A stretch of 64,000 nt of DNA, from positions 229,546-293,545 of the forward strand of contig NZ_JBBKBA010000004.1 of the NCBI RefSeq assembly GCF_038404985.1, in the 5' to 3' direction. A program made the position numbers and the translations under genes. Under the pieces are notes generated by a model. The model did no database searches. It saw nothing but the letters and a program-made list of their open reading frames with translations, and was not told the DNA's origin. Shown in pieces: positions 35,558 through 46,589 of the stretch; position 1 is the first letter of the stretch; each line of letters starts with the position of its first letter. This stretch comes from Ferrovibrio sp. MS7. GTDB lineage: Bacteria > Pseudomonadota > Alphaproteobacteria > Ferrovibrionales > Ferrovibrionaceae.

Positions 35558-36446
35558 AATCCTGGGCATCGAAACGCGGGCGGAGCCGCATGAATATGTG
35601 GCTGCTTTCGGCGCACGCTTCGGTATCGCGCTGTTTGGCTGCCTGCCGCTGGATATGGCTTCCGCGCTCGGTGGCTGGATCGGGCGCAAGATCGGTCCCC
35701 GCGTGCGGGCGCACCGCATTGCCGCGCGGCAGATGCAAAAGGCCCTGCCGCATCTGGATGAAGCCGCCCGCGAGCAGGCGCTGCTCGGCATGTGGGACAA
35801 TCTCGGCCGCGTCATCGCCGAATACCCGCATCTGCCGAAATTGCGGCTCGGCGACCGGGTTGAACTGGTCGGCGCGGAACATATCGACGCTGTGCGCGAG
35901 TCCGGCAAGGCCGCGATCTTCTTCTCGGCGCATTACGGCAATTGGGAACTCATCGGCCTCACCAGCACGCAATGCGGCCTGCCGCTGACCCTGGTCTACC
36001 GCGCCGCCAACAACCCGTTGACCGAGGAATTGCTGCAAAACCTGCGGGCACGGGCCAGCGATGCACGCCACGTGCCGAAGGGCGTGCGGGCGGCGCGCGC
36101 GCTGCTGCAGGCTTTGATGAACAATGAGTCGCTCGGCATGCTGGTGGACCAGAAGCTGAATTCCGGCATCAGCGTGCCGTTCTTCGGCCTGCCGGCGATG
36201 ACCGCGCCGGCCATCGCCGAACTGGCCTTGCGCCAGCGTTGCCCGGTGCTCGGCGCCCGTGTCGAGCGCCTCGGCAGCGCGCATTTCCGCGTTACCGTGG
36301 AGCCGCCCTTCTTCCTCGAGCCGAGCGGCGAGCGCGAAGCCGATGTGGTGGCCGGCCTGGCCAAAGTGCATGCCACGCTGGAACGCTGGATCCGGGAACG
36401 CCCGGATCACTGGTTCTGGGTACACAAGCGTTGGCCGAAGGAATAA
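35550..36446 (+). CDS. LpxL/HtrB-type lipid A acyltransferase
   Basis: This 298-residue acyltransferase of the HtrB/LpxL family adds a secondary fatty acyl chain to Kdo-lipid A. The catalytic HxxxxE is seen as HYGNWE near residue 127, in IFFSAHYGNWELIGL. Later pieces are VYRAANNPLTEELL, LVDQKLNSGISVPFFG and WVHKRWPKE at the end. It overlaps lpxK by eight bases, so it is co-translated. The stop lies in a palindrome GGAATAACTATTCC (36440-36453) that also holds the stop of the convergent methionine synthase gene. Confidence 0.9.
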   Translation: MPKILGIETRAEPHEYVAAFGARFGIALFGCLPLDMASALGGWIGRKIGPRVRAHRIAARQMQKALPHLDEAAREQALLGMWDNLGRVIAEYPHLPKLRLGDRVELVGAEHIDAVRESGKAAIFFSAHYGNWELIGLTSTQCGLPLTLVYRAANNPLTEELLQNLRARASDARHVPKGVRAARALLQALMNNESLGMLVDQKLNSGISVPFFGLPAMTAPAIAELALRQRCPVLGARVERLGSAHFRVTVEPPFFLEPSGEREADVVAGLAKVHATLERWIRERPDHWFWVHKRWPKE

Positions 36447-39100
<2,654 letters not shown>

Positions 39101-39104
<4 letters not shown>

Positions 39105-40207
39105 GCTGCGGGCACCGCGAAAGGTTCTAGGCCAGAAAGGCGGAGCTGGCGGGGGATGGCGGGGATCGAGCGTGGCTTGACGCCGCGCACGCTGTCGGCG
39201 ATGGCGCGGATATGATCCGGTGTGGTGCCGCAGCAGCCGCCGACGATATTCACCAGGCCATGCTCGGCCCATTCGCGCAGATGGCCGGCGGTGGTATGCG
39301 GCTCCTCGTCATATTCGCCAAACTGGTTCGGCAGGCCGGCATTGGGATAGGCACTGACCTTGACATCGGCAACACGTGCCAGTTCGGCGACATAGGGCCG
39401 CATCTGCTCGGCGCCGAAGGCGCAGTTGAGGCCGATGGAGAACGGCTTGGCATGGCGCAGCGAATTCCAGAACGCCTCCGCCGTCTGGCCCGACAGCGTA
39501 CGGCCGGAAAGATCAGTGATGGTGCCGGAGATCATCACCGGCCATTCCTCACCCAGTTCGTCGAACAACTCGTAGACGGCGAACACCGCCGCCTTGGCAT
39601 TCAACGTGTCAAAAATGGTTTCGATCAGCAGGATGTCGGCGCCGCCGACCAGCAGGCCGAGCGCCTGGGCGCGGTAGGCATCGCGCAGTTCATCGAAGGT
39701 GATGTTGCGGAATTCCGGCCGGTTCACATCCGGCGACAGCGACGCGGTGCGGTTGGTCGGCCCGATGGCGCCGGCAACGAAGCGCGGGCGCGACGGATCG
39801 GCGGCGGTGGCGATATCGGCGGCCTGGCGCGCCAGCTTGGCGCCTTCCACGTTGATCTCGTCGACGGCGGATTCAAGGTGATAATCGGCCTGGCTGATCC
39901 AGGTGCCGCTGAAGGTGTTGGTCTCGATGATATCGGCGCCGGCATCGAGATATTCGGCATGCACCGCCAGGATCACATCCGGGCGGGTCATGTTGAGCAG
40001 GTCGTGATTGCCCTTGAGGTCGCTGTTGGCGCCGGCGAAGCGGGTACCACGGTAATCCTGCTCCTGCAGCTTGCGCCGCTGCAGCATGGTGCCCATGGCG
40101 CCATCCAGCACCAGGATGCGCTCGCCAGCGGACTTGTAGAGCGCCGCGCGCCGCGCCAGACGCGCCGGCTTGGCGGCGGCCAGTATCTGCTTCGCGTTCT
40201 CGATCAT
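39101..40207 (-). CDS. metH: Methionine synthase, N-terminal half (homocysteine S-methyltransferase domain)
   Basis: This 368-residue protein is the homocysteine-binding barrel of cobalamin-dependent methionine synthase, which activates homocysteine with zinc. The catalytic zinc Cys are visible in [11 protein letters not shown] and in [13 protein letters not shown] near the C-terminus. Other marks are [10 protein letters not shown] and [11 protein letters not shown]. It ends where the folate/B12 protein begins, overlapping it by four bases, so two polypeptides together make one MetH. GGGAG lies upstream of the ATG at 40207, which overlaps the metF stop by ATGA. The split, not a frameshift, is shown by clean domain borders and separate starts. 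Confidence 0.93.
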
Positions 40208-41124
40208 GCCGCACTCCCGGCGACCGCAGCCGCCTGCTGGTTGGGCCGCACGCCGAGGATATGGCAGATGGCATAGGTCAGGTCGGCGCGGTTCAGCGTG
40301 TAGAAATGGAATTCGTCGATGCCGGCGGCCTGCAGGCGGCGGCATTGCTCGGCGGCGATATGCGCCGCCACCATGCGGCGGGTCTCGGCATCATCGTCCA
40401 GGCCATCGAACATATCGGCCAGCCAGGCCGGCACGGAAGCGCCGCAGGCCGCCGAGAAACGCACCACCTGGCGGAAATTCGTCACCGGCAGGATGCCCGG
40501 CACGATCGGCACACTGATGCCGGCGGAACGGGCGCGGTCGAGGAAGCGCAGGAAAGTCTCGGTATCGAAGAAATACTGCGACACCAGGCGCGTGGCGCCG
40601 GCATCCACCTTGCGCTTCAGGTAATCCAGTTCCAGGCGCGGCGCGGTGCCATCGGGATGACCTTCCGGGTAGCAGCCGACGCTGATCTCGAAATCCGCCA
40701 CCTTGCGCAGGCCGGCCACCAGATCGGTGGAATTGGCATAGCCCTGGGGATGCGCGGTGAAGCCTTTGGAGCCTTCCGGCGGATCGCCGCGCAGTGCCAC
40801 GATATGCTTGATGCCCGCCGCCCAGTAATGCTGCGCCACCTCGTTCACCTCGTCGCGCGAGGCGCCGACGCAGGTGAGATGCGCCGCCGGCTTGAGATGG
40901 GTTTCCTGGCGGATGCGCACCACGGTGGCGTGCGTCCGTTCGCGGGTGGAACCGCCGGCGCCGTAGGTGACCGAGACGAAGCGCGGATTGAGCGGCGCCA
41001 GCCGGGTCACGCTGCGCCACAGGCTCTCTTCCATCTCCGGCGTCTTCGGCGGGAAGAATTCGAACGAGACCTTCAGCGGGCCGGTGCGGCGGGCGGAGGC
41101 GGCGATGGCGTCAAGCTGGATCAT
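40204..41124 (-). CDS. metF: Methylenetetrahydrofolate reductase MetF
   Basis: This 306-residue flavoenzyme reduces methylenetetrahydrofolate to methyltetrahydrofolate, the methyl donor of MetH. Typical pieces are [59 protein letters not shown] and [18 protein letters not shown]. The start (41124) overlaps the upstream regulator stop by ATGA, and its own stop overlaps the homocysteine-domain gene in the same way. The whole operon therefore appears translationally coupled, with pathway order metF then MetH. Confidence 0.95.
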   Translation of the reverse strand: MIQLDAIAASARRTGPLKVSFEFFPPKTPEMEESLWRSVTRLAPLNPRFVSVTYGAGGSTRERTHATVVRIRQETHLKPAAHLTCVGASRDEVNEVAQHYWAAGIKHIVALRGDPPEGSKGFTAHPQGYANSTDLVAGLRKVADFEISVGCYPEGHPDGTAPRLELDYLKRKVDAGATRLVSQYFFDTETFLRFLDRARSAGISVPIVPGILPVTNFRQVVRFSAACGASVPAWLADMFDGLDDDAETRRMVAAHIAAEQCRRLQAAGIDEFHFYTLNRADLTYAICHILGVRPNQQAAAVAGSAA

Positions 41125-42113
41125 GCGGCGACTATCTTCTTCACGGGTGAAAGTGTGGCACTGGCGCGGCGGGTGGCGCGCCAGACATGCACGGTGAGCG
41201 GCTGGCCCGGCAGGGCGATCGGCTGGCCCGGCTCCAGCCCGGCGGCGATGCACCATTGCCGCACTTCGGCATCGGAGAAGCCAAGGCGGCGATGGGCATG
41301 GTCCTTGCGCAGGAATTCCAGGTCATGCGGCGCGAAATCCACCACGATGAGTTGCCCGCCCGGACGCAGCACGCGGGCAGCCTCAGTGATCGCCTTGGCC
41401 GGCTCGTCGGCATAATGCAGCACCTGATGCACAATGGCGGCATCGAAGCTCTGCGCCGGCAGCGGCAGGTTATACATATCGGCCTGGCGCACCTGGGCAT
41501 TGCGGATGCCGGCGCGCTCCAGGTTGGTGCGCGCCACGGCCAGCATTTCGCGACTCAGGTCGACACCGATGGCGCGCTCGAAATGCGGCGCCAGCACTTC
41601 CAGCAGCCGGCCGGTGCCGGTGCCGATATCCAGCAGATCGGCCACCTTGTGCCCGGCGATCAGGCTGGCCACCGCCGTTTCCACCTGCTGCTCGTCGACA
41701 TAGAGCGAGCGAATCTGCGACCAACGCGGGGCATTGTCGCGGAAATAGGCTTCCGCCGCATCGGCGCGGGCCCGCTTCACCGCCAGCAGCCGCTCTGCAT
41801 CGCGCGACAGCGTGGCGTCGCCGGACGGCAGCAAAGCCGTCACCGCCCGCACCAGCGGGGCGCCGCTGAGGCGCTCGCCGACGCGGTAGAAGGCCCAGGT
41901 GCCTTCCGGTACCCGCTCCAGCAAGCCGGCCTCGCAGAGTAGCTTGAGATGGCGGGAAACCCGTGGCTGGCTCTGGCCCAGAATCTGGGTCAGTTCCGTC
42001 ACCGTCAGTTCCGCCTGGCCGCACAAAGCCAGCAGCCGCAACCGGGTTGGCTCGGCGGCGGCGCGCAAAGCGGCCATCAGGGTATCGAGGTTCAGGCTGA
42101 CTTCGGCGTTCAT
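41121..42113 (-). CDS. ArsR-family regulator fused to a methyltransferase domain (methionine operon)
   Basis: This 330-residue protein has two parts. Residues about 10-90 form an ArsR-type winged helix (AAAEPTRLRLLALCGQAELTVTELTQILGQSQPRVSRHLKLLCEAGLL). Residues about 150-300 form a class I AdoMet-dependent methyltransferase (LLDIGTGTGRLLEVLAPHFERAIGVDLS, DMYNLPLPAQSFDAAIVHQVLHYADEP). The metalloregulator Cys pair of ArsR is absent. As first gene of a metF-metH operon it may sense AdoMet or S-adenosylhomocysteine through the methyltransferase fold, like the described SahR class. A palindromic operator lies 13 bases before the start. Enzyme activity is unproved. Confidence 0.85.
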   Translation of the reverse strand: MNAEVSLNLDTLMAALRAAAEPTRLRLLALCGQAELTVTELTQILGQSQPRVSRHLKLLCEAGLLERVPEGTWAFYRVGERLSGAPLVRAVTALLPSGDATLSRDAERLLAVKRARADAAEAYFRDNAPRWSQIRSLYVDEQQVETAVASLIAGHKVADLLDIGTGTGRLLEVLAPHFERAIGVDLSREMLAVARTNLERAGIRNAQVRQADMYNLPLPAQSFDAAIVHQVLHYADEPAKAITEAARVLRPGGQLIVVDFAPHDLEFLRKDHAHRRLGFSDAEVRQWCIAAGLEPGQPIALPGQPLTVHVWRATRRASATLSPVKKIVAA

Positions 42114-42125
42114 GATGAGCGATAC

Positions 42126-42141
42126 ATAAACATATCTTTAT
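42126..42141. promoter_or_regulatory. Candidate operator of the ArsR-methyltransferase regulator
   Basis: ATAAACATATCTTTAT is one base away from a perfect 16-bp palindrome (ATAAAGATATCTTTAT). It lies 13-28 bases upstream of the regulator start in an AT-rich stretch likely to hold the -10 region, so bound repressor would block transcription. Autoregulation together with metF and metH is the natural inference. Confidence 0.6.
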
Positions 42142-42292
42142 ATTTTTGTATAGGGTTTTGTGTGGAAACGTGCCTGCCGCCACGAAAATGACATCCCAGG
42201 GGGGTTTGGATATGCCCTAGCGATGCATTATAAACGGGCGGTCGACTTCTGAATCGCCCCGAAAGACCTTTCCAGATAGGACTTTAACGACG

Positions 42293-42940
42293 ATGTCGCG
42301 CCTGCTTGCCCTGCCCCGTCTTTCTGCCGCTCCTACCCTGCGGGTCCGGCCAATGCTTGCCGCCTTCGTGTTGCTGGCCGGCCTGAGCTTCGCCAATCCG
42401 CAGGCTGGCCGCGCGGCCGAAGCCGATGCCTTCATCCGCACCGTCGGTACCGAGACCCTGGAAGTGCTGGCCGCCCGCTCCGCCGATACCGCCAAGCGCG
42501 AGGCGCTGGTGCGCGACCTGCTGGAAAAGCATCTCGACCTCGAAGGCGTCAGCCGCTTCTGCCTCGGCCGCTATGGCCGCCAGCTCAGCGACGGCCAGGC
42601 CAAGGAATATGACGGCCTGTTCGTGGATTACATGGTGAAGGTCTATTCCGGCCTGCTGGCCCAGTATGACGGCCAGACGCTCAGCGTGCAGGACGGCGTC
42701 AACCGCGACAATGAAGCGACCCAGATCGTGCTATCGCAGATCAACCGCAAGAGCGGTCCGCCGATCCGCGTCGAGTGGAAAGTGATCAACAAAGGCGGCG
42801 TGCCGAAAGTCACCGACGTAATCATCGAAGGCGTCAGCATGGCCTTCACGCAGCGTCAGCAGTTCGAATCGGTGCTGCAGAACAACGGCGGCAAGATGGA
42901 CGCCCTGTTCACGGCGATGCGCCGCCAGATCAGCCGTTAA
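42293..42940 (+). CDS. MlaC-like periplasmic phospholipid-binding protein
   Basis: This 215-residue protein has a long signal region ending AGRAAEA and resembles the MlaC/Ttg2D family. MlaC carries phospholipids between the outer-membrane MlaA complex and the inner-membrane MlaFEDB importer. The fold shows LLEKHLDLEGVSRFCLGRYGRQLSDGQAKEYDGLFVDYMVKVYSGLL, then VEWKVINKGGVPKVTDVIIEGVSMAFTQRQQFESVL. The gene is alone, divergent from the methionine operon and convergent with the pho cluster. No other mla gene is in view, so partners must be elsewhere. Confidence 0.85.
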   Translation: MSRLLALPRLSAAPTLRVRPMLAAFVLLAGLSFANPQAGRAAEADAFIRTVGTETLEVLAARSADTAKREALVRDLLEKHLDLEGVSRFCLGRYGRQLSDGQAKEYDGLFVDYMVKVYSGLLAQYDGQTLSVQDGVNRDNEATQIVLSQINRKSGPPIRVEWKVINKGGVPKVTDVIIEGVSMAFTQRQQFESVLQNNGGKMDALFTAMRRQISR

Positions 42941-42979
42941 AAACTAGAGAAGAAACTCAGCCGGCATTAGCCGGCTGAG
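42941..42979 (-). terminator. Terminator of the pho operon
   Basis: On the minus strand a 10-bp GC-rich stem (CTCAGCCGGC, four-base loop, GCCGGCTGAG; 42956-42979) overlaps the end of phoB. It is followed by a T-rich run TTTCTTCTCTAGTTTTT. It is placed to end the phoR-pst-phoU-phoB transcript. Confidence 0.65.
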
Positions 42980-43676
42980 CGGTCAGTTCCAGGGCATAGC
43001 CGGCGGAACGGACGGTGCGGATCACATCATCCTCGCCTTCGCCGTTCAGCGCCTTGCGCAGGCGGCGGATATGCACGTCGACAGTGCGCTGTTCGACATA
43101 GATGTCACGACCCCAGACTGAATCGAGCAACTGATCGCGGCTCAGCACGCGGCCGGGATGCTCCAGGAAAAAGCGCAACAGGCGGAACTCGGTCGGCCCA
43201 AGATGCACTTCGCGGCCGTTGCGCGTCACCTTATGGGTGGCGATATCCATCACCAGGCCGCCATAGGTCAGCACTTCCTCGGCCAGTGCCGGGCGGATGC
43301 GGCGCAGCACGGCGCGAATCCGCGCCAGCAATTCGCTGGGGCTGAACGGCTTGGCAATGTAGTCATCGGCGCCGGCATCCAGGCCGCGCACCCGGTCGGC
43401 TTCCTCGCCCCGCGCCGTCAGCATGATGATCGGCACGTTGCGGGCATTAGGATCGCGGCGCAACTGGCGGCAGACTTCCAGGCCGGACAGCCTGGGCAGC
43501 ATCCAGTCGAGCAGGATCAGGTCAGGCATATGCTCCGCAACCCGCAGCAATGCCTGCTCGCCATCCACAGCCTCATCGACGATGTAGTTCTCTTTCTCGA
43601 GGTTGTAGCGCAGCAAAGCCAGCAGCGCCGCCTCATCTTCGATAACCAGAACCCGCGGCTTCACGGCCACGCCCAT
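42957..43676 (-). CDS. phoB: Phosphate regulon response regulator PhoB
   Basis: This 239-residue OmpR-type regulator has a receiver domain with the phosphorylated Asp in LILLDWMLPRLSG near residue 56 and the Lys in AKPFSPSEL. A winged-helix output follows (GPTEFRLLRFFLEHPGRVLSRDQLLDSVWG, VDVHIRRLRKAL). Phosphorylated PhoB activates pst and pho genes in phosphate shortage. The ATG at 43676 has GGGAGAG upstream; a longer frame is rejected. It is the last gene of the cluster, with phoU ending just two bases before its start. Its Pho-box target lies before pstS. Confidence 0.95.
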   Translation of the reverse strand: MGVAVKPRVLVIEDEAALLALLRYNLEKENYIVDEAVDGEQALLRVAEHMPDLILLDWMLPRLSGLEVCRQLRRDPNARNVPIIMLTARGEEADRVRGLDAGADDYIAKPFSPSELLARIRAVLRRIRPALAEEVLTYGGLVMDIATHKVTRNGREVHLGPTEFRLLRFFLEHPGRVLSRDQLLDSVWGRDIYVEQRTVDVHIRRLRKALNGEGEDDVIRTVRSAGYALELTAQPANAG

Positions 43677-43677
43677 G

Positions 43678-44397
43678 TTACTCTCCCGCCTTGTCAACCA
43701 CTGCGAAACTGGTCTGATCGCCCTTCGGGCGCTCATCCTTCAGCATCTCGCCCTTCACCGCGTAATGGATCAGCTCGGCGATATTGGTGGTATGGTCGCC
43801 GATGCGCTCGATATTCTTGGCGATGAACAGCAGATGCGTGCAGGCCGTGATCGAACGCGGGTCTTCCATCATGTAGGTCAGCAACTCGCGGAACAGGCTG
43901 TTGTACATGTCGTCGACTTCCTCGTCGCGCAGCCAGACCGCATCGGCCTTGGCGGCATCGTCCGAGATATAGGCATCCAGCGTGTCCTTGATCATGGACT
44001 GCACCATGGCAGCCATGCGCGGCACCACGCTGACCGGGCGCACGATCGGCGACTGGTTCAGCACCATGGAACGCTTGGCGACATTCTTGGCGTAGTCGCC
44101 GATGCGCTCAAGTTCCGAGGAGATGCGCAAAGCCGAGACGATGATGCGCAGATCGATAGCCATCGGCTGGCGCAAAGCCAGCAGATTGATGGCGAATTCA
44201 TCAAGCTGGGTGCGCAGCGCGTCGATCTTGGCATCGGCCTTCACCACATCGGTGGCAAGGTCTGAGTCGCGCTTGGCAACGGCATTAACCGCAGCGGCAA
44301 GCTGCGATTCCGCCAGGCCGCCCATCTGCACGACAAGCGTGCCGAGCTTTTTCAGGTCCTGATCGTAGGCCTTTACGGTATGGCTGGCATTGGTCAT
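43678..44397 (-). CDS. phoU: Phosphate-transport regulator PhoU
   Basis: This 239-residue helical-bundle protein links the Pst transporter to PhoR. The two PhoU repeats carry the metal-binding type motifs: ISSELERIGDYAKNVAKRS in the first and LLFIAKNIERIGDHTTNIAE in the second. PhoU signals sufficient phosphate and keeps PhoR from activating PhoB. It sits between pstB and phoB, the usual order. The ATG at 44397 starts MTNASHTVKAYDQDLKKL, and AGAGGAT lies just upstream. Confidence 0.95.
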   Translation of the reverse strand: MTNASHTVKAYDQDLKKLGTLVVQMGGLAESQLAAAVNAVAKRDSDLATDVVKADAKIDALRTQLDEFAINLLALRQPMAIDLRIIVSALRISSELERIGDYAKNVAKRSMVLNQSPIVRPVSVVPRMAAMVQSMIKDTLDAYISDDAAKADAVWLRDEEVDDMYNSLFRELLTYMMEDPRSITACTHLLFIAKNIERIGDHTTNIAELIHYAVKGEMLKDERPKGDQTSFAVVDKAGE

Positions 44398-44423
44398 CAG
44401 ATCCTCTTTTCCCTAAACTGGCC

Positions 44424-45203
44424 TCAGCCGAAACGGCCCGTGATATAGCCTTGCGTGCGTTCGTCGCTCGGATTGGTGAAGATCGTCTTGGTATCGCCGG
44501 ATTCCACCAGGATGCCGAGATGGAAGAAGGCGGTCCGCTGTGACACGCGGGCAGCCTGCTGCATCGAGTGGGTGACGATGACGATGGTATAGTTCTGGCG
44601 CAGTTCGTCGATCAGTTCCTCGATATGCGCGGTGGCAATCGGGTCGAGCGCCGAGCAGGGCTCATCCATCAGGATCACTTCCGGCGACACCGCCAGCGCG
44701 CGGGCGATGCAGAGGCGCTGCTGCTGGCCGCCCGAGAGGCCGGTGCCGGCTTCCGCCAGGCGGTCGCCAACTTCCTTCCACAGGCCGGCCTGCTTCAGGC
44801 TCTTCTCGACGATCAGGTCGAGTTCGTCCTTGTTCTCGGCCAGGCCGTGGATGCGCGGACCGTAAGCGACGTTCTCGTAGATCGACTTCGGGAACGGGTT
44901 CGGCTTCTGAAACACCATGCCGACGCGGGCGCGGAGCTGCACCACGTCCACCTTGGCATCATAGATATCCAGGGTATCGAGCTTGATGTCGCCTTCGACG
45001 CGGCAGCCGCGCACGGTGTCGTTCATGCGGTTCAGCGACCGCAGGAAAGTGGACTTGCCGCAGCCCGACGGGCCGATCAGCGCCGTGACGGCATTGGCTT
45101 CGATATCGAGATCGATTTCCTTGAGCGCCTGCTTCTCGCCATAGAAGACGTTGACCTTGCGGGCCGCCATCTTCACATCGTGGGCGTGTTGACCATTCTG
45201 CAT
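44424..45203 (-). CDS. pstB: Phosphate ABC transporter ATP-binding protein PstB
   Basis: This 259-residue ATPase of the high-affinity phosphate importer shows Walker [10 protein letters not shown], the PstB-specific [20 protein letters not shown]-loop [16 protein letters not shown], signature [15 protein letters not shown] and Walker [17 protein letters not shown]. The C-terminus ends in the usual TGRFG. It lies between pstA and phoU in the same direction. The start [22 protein letters not shown] gives a short extra leader before the family start, which is common. Confidence 0.96.
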   Translation of the reverse strand: MQNGQHAHDVKMAARKVNVFYGEKQALKEIDLDIEANAVTALIGPSGCGKSTFLRSLNRMNDTVRGCRVEGDIKLDTLDIYDAKVDVVQLRARVGMVFQKPNPFPKSIYENVAYGPRIHGLAENKDELDLIVEKSLKQAGLWKEVGDRLAEAGTGLSGGQQQRLCIARALAVSPEVILMDEPCSALDPIATAHIEELIDELRQNYTIVIVTHSMQQAARVSQRTAFFHLGILVESGDTKTIFTNPSDERTQGYITGRFG

Positions 45204-45260
45204 GGGAGACTTTCCTGGACCTAGGTTTGTTACCAGTGGAGGGCGTTACCAGCGAGGGTT

Positions 45261-46589
45261 CTACCAGCGGCGCTCGAACTTCTTGCGCAGCAGGATGGCA
45301 GCGAGGTTCATCAGCAGCAGGAAGACCAGCAGCACGATAATCGCGGCCGAGGTCTTCTCGACGAAGCCACGTTCGGCACTATCCGCCCACATGAAAATCT
45401 GCACCGGCAGCACGGTGGCGGCATCCACCGGCGTGGCGGGGATATCGACGATGAAGGCGACCATGCCGATCATCAGCAACGGCGCGGTCTCACCCAGCGC
45501 ATGCGCCATGGCGATGATGGTGCCGGTAAGGATGCCGGGCATCGCCAGCGGCAGCACATGATGCAGCACCGCCTGCAGCGGCGAAGCACCAAGGCCGAGA
45601 GCGGCCTGGCGGATCGAGGGTGGCACGGCGCGCAAAGCGGCGCGCGCCGCAATAATGATCACCGGCAGGCTCATCAGCGCCAGCACCAGGCCGCCGATCA
45701 GCGGCGCCGAGCGCGGCATGCCGAAGAAACCGATGAACACCGCGAGGCCGAGCAGACCATAGACGATCGACGGCACGGCAGCGAGGTTGTTGATGTTGAC
45801 CTCGATGATCTCGGTCCAGCGGTTCTTTGGCGCGAATTCCTCGAGATAGATCGCCGCCATGATGCCGAGCGGGAAAGCCACGATCAGCGTCACCAGCAGG
45901 GTGTAGAAGGAACCGACCACGCCGCCCCACACGCCGACCAGTTCCGGCTCGCGGCTATCGGCCGCTGTGAAGAAGCGCTTATTGAATTGCAGTTCCAGAT
46001 CGCCGCTCGCCTTCAGCGCCTCGATCCACTGCACCTGGGCGTCCTTGATCTTGCGCTCGCCCTCGGCGGCCTTGGTATCCACCTGGCCCTTGACGAACAT
46101 GTCGACATCGGAGGACAGCGGCAACCAAACCTTGCGGGTGGTGCCGATGATGCTGGGATCGGCCACCACCATGCGGCCAAGCTGCGCTTCGGCACCGGCG
46201 CTGATCATGCCCTGAAGCTGGCGGCGCTGGGTGCGGCTCTGCGCCTCGGGGAAACGGTTCTGCAGCGAAGCCAGGATCAAGCCGCCGTAATTGCCCTGCA
46301 TCAGCTTGCGCGGATCGGTGGTGCCGGCCGGCGCAATCTGGTCCGGCGTGAACTGGATCTCAAGCTGCACATGGCCCTGGCGAAAAGCCGTGAAGCCGTT
46401 GCTCAGGATGGTGAACAGCAGGATCGCCAGTGCGGCGAGCGAGAAGATGATGGCGCATAGACCGATCATCCTGAAGCGGCGCTCGGCAGCGTAGCGGGCC
46501 TTCAGCCGCTTGGTCGCGGCTTCGGTCATATGCAGACCGGTGCCGTCAGCCTGGCGCATTGCAGCGTTCTCCACGGCCATATCAGTCAT
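45261..46589 (-). CDS. pstA: Phosphate ABC transporter permease PstA
   Basis: This permease of 442 residues is longer than the roughly 290 of enteric PstA. The first 200 residues hold a cytoplasmic leader, one transmembrane helix and a large periplasmic segment. The conserved permease core begins near WGGVVGSFYTLLVTLIVAFPLGIMAAIYLEEFAP and includes ALRAVPPSIRQAALGLGASPLQAVLHHVLPLAMPGILTG. The extension is typical of alphaproteobacterial PstA. The ATG at 46589 overlaps the pstC stop by eight bases. It forms the channel with PstC. Confidence 0.92.
   Translation of the reverse strand: MTDMAVENAAMRQADGTGLHMTEAATKRLKARYAAERRFRMIGLCAIIFSLAALAILLFTILSNGFTAFRQGHVQLEIQFTPDQIAPAGTTDPRKLMQGNYGGLILASLQNRFPEAQSRTQRRQLQGMISAGAEAQLGRMVVADPSIIGTTRKVWLPLSSDVDMFVKGQVDTKAAEGERKIKDAQVQWIEALKASGDLELQFNKRFFTAADSREPELVGVWGGVVGSFYTLLVTLIVAFPLGIMAAIYLEEFAPKNRWTEIIEVNINNLAAVPSIVYGLLGLAVFIGFFGMPRSAPLIGGLVLALMSLPVIIIAARAALRAVPPSIRQAALGLGASPLQAVLHHVLPLAMPGILTGTIIAMAHALGETAPLLMIGMVAFIVDIPATPVDAATVLPVQIFMWADSAERGFVEKTSAAIIVLLVFLLLMNLAAILLRKKFERRW

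Noticed and set aside
42114..42292. SAM riboswitch before the methionine operon
   Set aside because: The leader is short, AT-rich and has a palindromic operator; no SAM-I or SAM-II core is visible.
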